Part shown: positions 1 to 5,080 of the stretch, piece by piece
Position numbering within the stretch: position 1 is the stretch's first letter
How the letters are laid out: the number at the start of each line of letters is the position of its first letter
Assembly (NCBI GenBank): GCA_947476855.1
Contig: CANJSR010000151.1
Span: 1 to 10,378, forward strand
Origin: Acetobacteraceae bacterium
GTDB taxonomy: Bacteria > Pseudomonadota > Alphaproteobacteria > Acetobacterales > Acetobacteraceae
Length of the DNA stretch: 10,378 nt
Direction: 5' to 3'
The notes under the pieces: generated by a model
The model's database searches: none
The model's input: the letters and a program-made list of their open reading frames with translations, nothing else
Told to the model about the DNA's origin: nothing
Position numbers and translations under genes: made by a program

Positions 1-657
1 GAGATCGCCGCCGAACGCGCCGCCTGGATGAAGCGCTGGGAAGCCAAGCTGACGTCGAAGGAATCCCCGATCACCCCCTATCGCGTGATGTCGGAGTTCA
101 TCCGCGTCGTCGATCCCGCGGGCGCGATCGTGACGCATGATTCCGGCAGCCCGCGCGACCAGTTGCTCCCATTCTATCGGGCGACCACGCCGCGCGGGTA
201 CCTGGGTTGGGGCAAGTCGCACCAGTTGGGCACCGGCCTCGGCCTGGCGATGGGTGCCAAGGTCGCCGCGCCCGACAAGTTCTGCGTCAATTTCATGGGC
301 GACGCGGCCTTTGGAATGACCGGCCTCGATCTCGAAACCGGGGTGCGGGCGGGCATTCCGTCGCTGACGATCGTGCTGAACAACAACACGATGGCGATTG
401 AAATCCCGCACATGAAACTGTCCCACGACGTCCATAAGGCGCGCGACCTGGGCGGCAACTTCGCCGACCTCGCGCAGTCTTTGGGCGCCTGGTCGGAGCG
501 TGTGTCCGATCCGAACGACGTCGCCAACGCCATCCTGCGCGCCCGTCGCGCGACCGAGGACGGCAAGACCTGCCTGCTCGAAGTCATGACCAGCGCGGAA
601 ACCGCCTTCAGCCATCGCGGCGGCAAGAAGGAAGGCGAAGGAAAGGGGGACCATTGA
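1..657 (+). CDS. Thiamine-diphosphate-dependent enzyme, acetolactate synthase/decarboxylase type, C-terminal part (5' partial)
   Basis: The frame is open from base 1, so the gene begins before the window; 218 residues are visible, ending at TGA 655-657. This is the C-terminal pyrimidine/diphosphate-binding half of a ThDP enzyme such as acetolactate synthase, benzoylformate decarboxylase or oxalyl-CoA decarboxylase. The ThDP/Mg signature is present: GDAAFGM (D at 301-303), then about 25 residues later NNN (379-387). The third motif residue is Ala instead of the usual Gly, which is tolerated in some relatives. Upstream, YLGWGKSHQLGTGLGLAMGAK is the conserved glycine-rich segment preceding the motif. 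Family members use ThDP to cleave or join C-C bonds next to a carbonyl of 2-oxo acids. The following crotonase and two 2-hydroxyacid dehydrogenases argue for a catabolic role rather than valine/isoleucine synthesis, which is inference. The substrate is not readable because the N-terminal and central domains are missing. The family call is secure, the exact enzyme is not. Confidence 0.88.
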   Translation, partial: EIAAERAAWMKRWEAKLTSKESPITPYRVMSEFIRVVDPAGAIVTHDSGSPRDQLLPFYRATTPRGYLGWGKSHQLGTGLGLAMGAKVAAPDKFCVNFMGDAAFGMTGLDLETGVRAGIPSLTIVLNNNTMAIEIPHMKLSHDVHKARDLGGNFADLAQSLGAWSERVSDPNDVANAILRARRATEDGKTCLLEVMTSAETAFSHRGGKKEGEGKGDH

Positions 658-659
658 AC

Positions 660-1457
660 ATGTCCGAGGAAATCCTGAACCGGGTGGAAAACGGCGTCGC
701 CGTCATCACCCTCAACCGTCCCGACCGTTTCAATGCCCTGACGCGGGAGATGCTGTCGGACCTGGGCGCGATCTTGTCCGTCCACGCCGAGGACCCGGAC
801 ATCGGCTGCGTCGTCCTGACGGGCGCCGGCAAGGCGTTCTGCTCGGGCGGCGATGTGCGGGTACAGGCGCAGGCAGCGGCCGGTGGCGGGACGGGATCGC
901 CCGAGCAGCGCGCCGACCAGTTGCGCCGCACGATGATCGCGTCCCAGCTTCTGCACGACATGCCGAAGCCGACGATCGCCATGGTCAATGGCGTCGCCGC
1001 CGGCGCGGGCATGTCGCTCGCCCTGGCCTGCGACCTGCGCGTCGTGGGCGAGTCCGGCCGGCTGACGACCGCCTTCGTCAAGGTCGGGCTGTCGGGCGAC
1101 TACGGCGGCACCTATTTCCTGACCCAGCTCGTCGGCCCGGCCATGGCGCGGGAGCTTTATCTGCTCTCCGACATGCTGGACGCGCCGCGGATGAAGGAAC
1201 TGGGCCTCGCCAGCCGTGTCGTGCCCGATGCGGAGCTGGTGGCCGAGACCATGGCGCTCGCCCATCGGTTCGCCGAGGGGCCGCGCCTCGCCCATCGCTA
1301 CATCAAGCGGAACCTGAACACCGCCGAGAAGGGCGTGCTCAGCGACACGCTGGACTCGGAAGCCCTGGGCCTGATGCGCACGCGGATGACCGAGGACCAT
1401 GCCGAGGCCGCGCGCGCCTTCGTCGAGAAGCGCAAGCCGGTGTTCAAGGGGCGGTAA
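660..1457 (+). CDS. Enoyl-CoA hydratase/isomerase (crotonase) family protein
   Basis: A 265-residue protein, normal length for a single-domain crotonase, acting in the cytosol on acyl-CoA thioesters. The start is taken at ATG 660. An in-frame TTG at 654 overlaps the previous stop, but the purine run at 641-650 (AAGGGGGA) lies about 9 nt from the ATG and only 3 nt from the TTG. Oxyanion-hole segments are seen as GKAFCSGGDV (57-66) and NGVAAGAGMSLALACD (110-125). The two hydratase glutamates (rat Glu144 and Glu164 equivalents) are replaced by Ser119 and Val140, so simple hydratase activity is unlikely. Asp147 in GLSGDYGG sits where PaaG and other isomerases have their catalytic acid, which suggests a double-bond isomerase or ring-epoxide isomerase type reaction (inference). 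The gene follows the ThDP enzyme with only 2 nt between stop and start and is probably translationally coupled to it. Confidence 0.9.
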   Translation: MSEEILNRVENGVAVITLNRPDRFNALTREMLSDLGAILSVHAEDPDIGCVVLTGAGKAFCSGGDVRVQAQAAAGGGTGSPEQRADQLRRTMIASQLLHDMPKPTIAMVNGVAAGAGMSLALACDLRVVGESGRLTTAFVKVGLSGDYGGTYFLTQLVGPAMARELYLLSDMLDAPRMKELGLASRVVPDAELVAETMALAHRFAEGPRLAHRYIKRNLNTAEKGVLSDTLDSEALGLMRTRMTEDHAEAARAFVEKRKPVFKGR

Positions 1458-1479
1458 CGCCGCCCACGATGGCAAGACC

Positions 1480-1515
1480 CCCCTGATCGGCTAAGGTGGC
1501 CGGGTCGATCAGGGG
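1480..1515 (+). promoter_or_regulatory. Inverted repeat masking the Shine-Dalgarno of the first hydroxyacid dehydrogenase
   Basis: The arms CCCCTGATCG (1480-1489) and CGATCAGGGG (1506-1515) are perfect reverse complements. Two further pairs inside (G1490-U1505 wobble, C1491-G1504) give a 12-bp stem around a 12-nt loop. The right arm contains the AGGGGAG Shine-Dalgarno (1511-1517) that serves ATG 1527 at 9-nt spacing, so in mRNA the hairpin would hide the ribosome binding site. No T-run follows, which argues against an intrinsic terminator. It lies in the 69-nt gap after the crotonase gene. It could lower or condition translation of the dehydrogenase, act as a DNA operator, or protect the upstream mRNA 3' end. 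The pairing is seen directly; the role is inferred. Confidence 0.5.
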
Positions 1516-1526
1516 AGCAAACAATC

Positions 1527-2507
1527 ATGTCCGGCACCAACTCATTCAAATTCGTCATGCTGCCGCCGCAGAGCGACACGACGCGGGCCTGGGCGCGCAC
1601 GCTCGCTGAACAGGTGCCGGAAGTCCGCGTCGTGGTGGCCGAGGACGCGGAAACCGCCCAGCGGGAAATCGTCGACGCGGAGGCCGCGTTCGGCTGGCTG
1701 ACCGCCGACCTGCTGGCTCGCGCCCGCGACATCCGCTGGCTGCAAGCCCCGCAGGCCGCGCCCGCCGCCGGTTACTACTACCCCGAGCTGATCGCGCATC
1801 CCCTGGCAGTGACCAACTTCCGGGAAATCTTCAACGACCATATCAGCGCGCATATCCTGTCCTTTGTCCTTGCCTTCGCGCGCGGCCTGCATGTCTACCT
1901 GCCGCAGCAGTTGCGGCAGGAGTGGAAGAAGCCCGCCGACAACCAGGGCGTCGTGCACCTGCTCGAAGCCACGGCCCTGGTCGTCGGCGTGGGCGGCATC
2001 GGGGCCGAGACAGCGCGCCTGCTCTCGGCCTTGGGCGTCACCGTGCTGGCGACGGACGCGCGCAGGACCTCCGCCCCGCCCGGCGTTGCCGAACTGCACC
2101 GGCCGGAGGCGATCGACGACCTGCTGCCGCGCGCCGACTTCGTCATCCTGACCGTCCCGCACACCCCGGCAACCGAGGGCTTCTTCAACCGCGCCCGCTT
2201 CCAGCGCATGAAGAAGTCCGCCTTCTTCATCAATATCGGGCGCGGGATGACCACCAGGCTCGACGACCTGGTCGCCGCGCTGAACGCGGGAGAAATCGCC
2301 GGTGCGGCGCTGGATGTGTATGAGCAGGAGCCTTTGCCCGCCGATCATCCGCTGTGGCTGACGCCGAACGTGCTGATGACTCCGCATATGGCCGGATACG
2401 GCCCGTACCTGGATGACCGGCGGTTCCAGATCATGGCTGACAACTGCCGGTCCTTCGCCGCGGGGAAGGAACTGCGGAACCTGGTCGACAAGCGGTCGTG
2501 GTTCTGA
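1527..2507 (+). CDS. D-isomer-specific 2-hydroxyacid dehydrogenase (NAD-type)
   Basis: A 326-residue cytosolic oxidoreductase that interconverts a 2-oxo acid and a D-2-hydroxy acid with a nicotinamide cofactor. The start ATG 1527 has AGGGGAG 9 nt upstream. The Rossmann fingerprint is G154-V-G-G-I-G159, and the following strand ends in Asp177, the residue that usually binds the NAD ribose, so NAD(H) is preferred (inference). The family catalytic triad is intact: Arg239 (NIGRG), Glu268 (YEQEPLP) and His287 (TPHMAG). The N-terminal substrate-binding lobe is shorter in recognisable motifs; WLQAPQAA (71-78) stands where relatives have the substrate-contacting loop. The gene ends 2 nt before the next dehydrogenase, so the two are almost certainly co-transcribed. 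Family membership is secure; whether it acts on glyoxylate, hydroxypyruvate, a branched-chain or an aromatic 2-oxo acid cannot be told from sequence alone. Confidence 0.92.
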   Translation: MSGTNSFKFVMLPPQSDTTRAWARTLAEQVPEVRVVVAEDAETAQREIVDAEAAFGWLTADLLARARDIRWLQAPQAAPAAGYYYPELIAHPLAVTNFREIFNDHISAHILSFVLAFARGLHVYLPQQLRQEWKKPADNQGVVHLLEATALVVGVGGIGAETARLLSALGVTVLATDARRTSAPPGVAELHRPEAIDDLLPRADFVILTVPHTPATEGFFNRARFQRMKKSAFFINIGRGMTTRLDDLVAALNAGEIAGAALDVYEQEPLPADHPLWLTPNVLMTPHMAGYGPYLDDRRFQIMADNCRSFAAGKELRNLVDKRSWF

Positions 2508-2509
2508 CC

Positions 2510-3517
2510 ATGACAACCATCCCGACGATCGTCGTGACGTTCGCCGCCAATGCGCGCGATCGGGCCACCATCGCCGATGCGGTCGGCGCGTCCGCCACAC
2601 TGGTCTATCTGTCCGACCTTGATGACCCCGCCCGCTCGGCCGCGTTGCAATCCGCCACCGCCCTCCTCGCCCGCCATACCGGGAAGGATTTGCGACCGGG
2701 TGAAACCACCCTGCTGGGGGATGTGAAGCTGATCCAGTTCGTGACAGCGGGCGTCGACTATATTCCGCTTGGCGATCTTCCCGCGCATGTGCCGGTCGCG
2801 GCCAATGGCGGGGCCTATGCCGAGTCGATGGCGGAACATGCGCTGGCGATGACGCTCGCCGCGGTGAAGAGGCTGTTCATCGAACACGCGGCCCTCGCAC
2901 GGGGAGAGTTCAACCAACGGGGCCGGAACCGGCAACTCGCCGGCATGGTCTGCGGCATCCTCGGTCTCGGCGGTATCGGCACCGCGACCGCGCGCCTGCT
3001 GCGGGCGGTGGGGATGAAGGTGCATGCGGTGAACCGCCGCGGCGTCGCCGATGAACCCGTCGACTGGATCGGCAAGACAGCCGATCTGGACCAGATGCTG
3101 GCCGCCGTGGACGTGCTGATCGTTTCGGTCCCACTGAGTACGACAACCCAGGGTATGATCGGCGCGCGGGAATTGGGTCTGATGAAACCGGATGCGGTTC
3201 TGGTGAACCTCGCGCGTGGAGAGGTGGTGGACGAAGCCGCCCTGTTCGCGCACCTGAAGGCCAACCCCGCTTTCACCGCCTGCATCGATGCCTGGTGGAT
3301 CGAGCCTGTGCGGCACGGCCTTTTCCGCATGGACCACCCGTTCATGGAGCTGTCGAACGTCATCGGCTCTCCCCATAATTCCGCTTCGTCACCGAATGCG
3401 ACCGAGATCGGACTCCGCCGAGCGGTGGGGAATGTGAGGGGCATGCTGGAGGGCGGGGCGGCGCGGTTTGTCGTGGGGCCCGAGGAGCGGTCATTCATCT
3501 TGCAGCCAATTTCATAG
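2510..3517 (+). CDS. Second D-2-hydroxyacid dehydrogenase, divergent subtype
   Basis: A 335-residue protein from ATG 2510. A GTG at 2498 is also in frame but overlaps the preceding gene; the ATG sits 2 nt after the upstream TGA and lacks a clear Shine-Dalgarno, which fits translational coupling. The nucleotide-binding motif is G152-L-G-G-I-G157, and the catalytic residues are Arg236 (NLARGEVVDE), Glu265 (AWWIEP) and His289 (SPHNSA). The strand after the motif ends in Asn175-Arg-Arg instead of an acidic residue, which in this family usually signals NADP(H) preference. This protein is only distantly similar to its neighbour, so the pair is not a recent tandem duplication. FVTAGVDYIP (77-86) and ANGGAYAESMAEHAL (98-112) match the phosphoglycerate dehydrogenase-like substrate lobe. 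The two enzymes may act on different acids or run in opposite redox directions with different cofactors (inference). Confidence 0.92.
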   Translation: MTTIPTIVVTFAANARDRATIADAVGASATLVYLSDLDDPARSAALQSATALLARHTGKDLRPGETTLLGDVKLIQFVTAGVDYIPLGDLPAHVPVAANGGAYAESMAEHALAMTLAAVKRLFIEHAALARGEFNQRGRNRQLAGMVCGILGLGGIGTATARLLRAVGMKVHAVNRRGVADEPVDWIGKTADLDQMLAAVDVLIVSVPLSTTTQGMIGARELGLMKPDAVLVNLARGEVVDEAALFAHLKANPAFTACIDAWWIEPVRHGLFRMDHPFMELSNVIGSPHNSASSPNATEIGLRRAVGNVRGMLEGGAARFVVGPEERSFILQPIS

Positions 3518-3518
3518 T

Positions 3519-3573
3519 GCGACACGCCGGTTCATTGCCGCAACGTCAGGGGCCGGGTTACCGCGCGTGTCGC
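3519..3573 (+). repeat. Inverted repeat immediately after the dehydrogenase operon
   Basis: GCGACACGC (3519-3527) and GCGTGTCGC (3565-3573) are perfect 9-bp reverse complements. They begin 2 nt after the TAG stop of the second dehydrogenase and enclose a 37-nt loop with weaker internal pairing. There is no T-run behind the right arm, so it is not a standard intrinsic terminator. It may stabilise the 3' end of the operon mRNA or help Rho-dependent ending. The sequence is clear; the function is a guess. Confidence 0.4.
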
Positions 3574-3720
3574 GGACCAAACCTATCGTGAATTCATTCT
3601 GAAAGCGGGGGTTATCCTGGCGTGAATGAGGCTCCCGGCATGAATCCAAGGGCCAGATTGGGCATTTCGTCCCCTCCTTTGCCTATTGTCATGCATGATT
3701 GGCATGGCGGCTGCCGGATA

Positions 3721-3894
3721 TTGGCGTTAGCGCATGGCGGCATCGAACGCTTATGTTCCGGCCATCGAATACGGCGGTGCGCCGCCAGAGTTCCAGCCCT
3801 TACCGGCTGGAAAGGGGTCCTAGGATCCCTGCGTCTCCCAGACGTGAAGCCTCCCTGTATACTTACCCCCGGCCAAGGCCGGGGGTTTTCTTTT
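3721..3894 (+). ncRNA. Candidate structured small RNA (or structured 3' UTR) ending in an intrinsic terminator
   Basis: Consecutive potential stems read on the plus strand are: GCGTT/AACGC (3724-3728 with 3746-3750); GGCGG/CCGCC around a TGCG loop (3773-3786); a perfect 8-bp TTCCAGCC/GGCTGGAA with a 6-nt loop (3791-3812); GGGGTC/GATCCC with a CTAG loop and one wobble pair (3814-3829); CGTCT/AGACG with a CCC loop (3832-3844); and then the terminator. The unpaired stretch between the last stem and the terminator (3845-3865) contains CCTCCC (3850-3855), complementary to a Shine-Dalgarno. That layout is typical of trans-acting alphaproteobacterial small RNAs. I do not recognise it as 6S, SRP, tmRNA or a known riboswitch, and no plus-strand gene directly follows for a riboswitch to control. 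The 5' end is unknown; the start given is the first clear stem. It could also be the end of the dehydrogenase operon transcript. Confidence 0.38.
3866..3894 (+). terminator. Rho-independent terminator, plus strand
   Basis: The sequence is CCCCCGGC (3866-3873), loop CAAG (3874-3877), GCCGGGGG (3878-3885), then TTTTCTTTT (3886-3894): an 8-bp all-G/C stem (9 bp if the loop closes) directly followed by a T-rich tract. Read on the minus strand the hairpin is followed by TAAGTATAC, so it is not an efficient terminator for the GH5 gene ending at 3905. It must end a plus-strand transcript, either the operon starting before base 1 (last stop 349 nt upstream) or an independent RNA from the intergenic region. 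It also shields the convergent GH5 gene from antisense read-through. Confidence 0.9.
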
Positions 3895-3904
3895 CTGGGC
3901 AGTT

Positions 3905-5020
3905 TCAGTTCCGCCTCGCCCCCATCCCCAGCGCGCGCAGAACCGTTGCATTCAATACCGGAGACGGTCCGGGCGGGCGCGGCTGGCCAAATCCCATGAC
4001 GTCGTCATAGCCCCAAAGCGCCCAGCCGATCCCCTCGACCTCACATGCCGTCCGCACCGCGCGCAGCCAGTTTGCGCGGGCGTCGGGGTTCAGCGCCTCT
4101 GTCGCGCCGAATTCGCCGGGCAGGACGGGGACGTCATGCCGTCTGCCCCAGGCCGCGGCGGCGCTGATGCGGCGGGCGATATGGGACTCGTTCCAGCCGA
4201 CAGCGCAGTAGTAACGGATCATACCGGCCGTCTCGGCATCCGTGGTGGCGGCGATTTTTTCACAGGAGGCCCGATCCCGCACCGGAAACGGCAGCCGGGA
4301 CAGGGCCGCCCGATCCAGGCCCGGCTTCCAGGCGGCCAGGGATGTCAGGTCGACCGGTTCGTAGAGATGGAACGTATAGACGGCGTTCCGGTCGGGCTCG
4401 GGCGTCAGGGCTTCCAGGCCGGCGATGCTGCTCCAGTCATGTCCGGTCAGGACCACGGTATGGCGGGGCAGACTGGCGCGGATGGTTGCCAGCACGGCGC
4501 GCTGCAGGACGTGCCAGGCGGCGGGATCGGCGGGAAAGACGGGCTCGTTCAGTACCTCGGCGAAGACCCGGTCGGCGCCCAGGCCCGCGAGCAAAGGCCC
4601 CAGCCGGCGCCACGCGTCATGCAGGGCCGCACGGTCGGTCTGGCTGTGTTCGAGATGCCAGGTAGCGGGATGCAGTGACACGACAACGCCCAGGCCGGCA
4701 TCGCGCAGGCGGCGGATAGCCTCGGTCAGCGCCCGGGGCACCGCGGGATGCGCCAGCAGCGCTGGGTCGACGGGCAGGCGGACGAAGGTGAAGCCCGCCT
4801 CCCGCAGCCCGGTGATCGCGCTGGCGCCGAGGTAGCCGCGCAGGGCCGGCGGGGCGAGGCTGCCGGGGTAGCGGAACCAGGCGGTGATGTTCACACCCCG
4901 GCGCAGCAGGGCCATCCGCTCATCGGGCGGACGGGCGAGGGGCGTCGGTACGCCGGACAGAACCAGCAGGACCGCTGCCAGCAGCAGGCGGAGAGAGCGT
5001 CTCGATTCGGGCCGGGGCAT
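3905..5020 (-). CDS. Secreted glycoside hydrolase family 5 (cellulase/endoglucanase-type)
   Basis: A 371-residue protein starting at ATG 5018-5020. An in-frame ATG at 5036-5038 would add six residues, but only the inner ATG has a purine-rich site (GGAAAG) a few nt upstream. The N-terminus is a signal peptide: arginines at 3, 7 and 8, a hydrophobic core LLLAAVLLVL (12-21) and a likely cut after PLA29. The mature part is one GH5 barrel. VFAEVLNEP (151-160) matches the GH5 signature, with Asn158 and the acid/base Glu159. His218 and Tyr220 (TFHLYEP), nucleophile Glu303 (PGEFGA), Trp336 (ALWGYDD), Arg81 (VRLP) and His117 (SLHPATW) complete the usual active site. It should hydrolyse a beta-glycan in the periplasm or outside the cell. 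There is no carbohydrate-binding module. It is divergent from the membrane glycosyltransferase gene. Cellulose is the default guess for substrate; mannan or another beta-glucan is possible. Confidence 0.9.
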   Translation of the reverse strand: MPRPESRRSLRLLLAAVLLVLSGVPTPLARPPDERMALLRRGVNITAWFRYPGSLAPPALRGYLGASAITGLREAGFTFVRLPVDPALLAHPAVPRALTEAIRRLRDAGLGVVVSLHPATWHLEHSQTDRAALHDAWRRLGPLLAGLGADRVFAEVLNEPVFPADPAAWHVLQRAVLATIRASLPRHTVVLTGHDWSSIAGLEALTPEPDRNAVYTFHLYEPVDLTSLAAWKPGLDRAALSRLPFPVRDRASCEKIAATTDAETAGMIRYYCAVGWNESHIARRISAAAAWGRRHDVPVLPGEFGATEALNPDARANWLRAVRTACEVEGIGWALWGYDDVMGFGQPRPPGPSPVLNATVLRALGMGARRN

Positions 5021-5080
5021 TCGCTTTCCGTTAAGCATTGGTCGGTAGGATCGGGATCATGCAACCGGTGGTCTGAATCC

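Larger units (their letters stand above)
3518..3904. other. Non-coding intergenic region of 387 nt
   Basis: No convincing protein gene lies here: the open frames crossing it run through the terminator into the antisense of the GH5 gene and have no ribosome binding site. The left part (3574-3720) shows no recognisable gene. A 10-bp palindrome, TCATGCATGA, lies at 3689-3698 and could be an operator or chance. No convincing -35/-10 pair was found by eye. The right part (about 3721-3894) is a run of stem-loops ending in a terminator and is annotated separately. Confidence 0.7.

Noticed and set aside
174..1475. Long minus-strand open frame of 433 codons across the ThDP enzyme and the crotonase
   Set aside because: It is antisense to two clearly homologous genes, spans their junction, has Arg/Gly/Ala-rich composition without family motifs, and is a known by-product of high-GC third positions.
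3660..3866. 6S RNA, SRP RNA or a riboswitch
   Set aside because: The long closing stem with central bubble of 6S, the SRP core motif and known aptamer cores were not found, and no plus-strand gene directly follows for a riboswitch to regulate.
3866..3885. Bidirectional terminator also serving the GH5 gene
   Set aside because: On the minus strand the hairpin is followed by TAAGTATAC rather than a T-run, so only plus-strand termination is supported.
3622..3999. Small plus-strand open frame of 125 codons in the intergenic region
   Set aside because: It reads through the intrinsic terminator into the antisense of the GH5 3' end, has no ribosome binding site and resembles no protein family.
4748..5080. 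Upstream extension of the glycosyltransferase frame
   Set aside because: It is hydrophilic, repeat-like in composition, lies antisense to the GH5 signal peptide and barrel, and precedes the natural first membrane helix.
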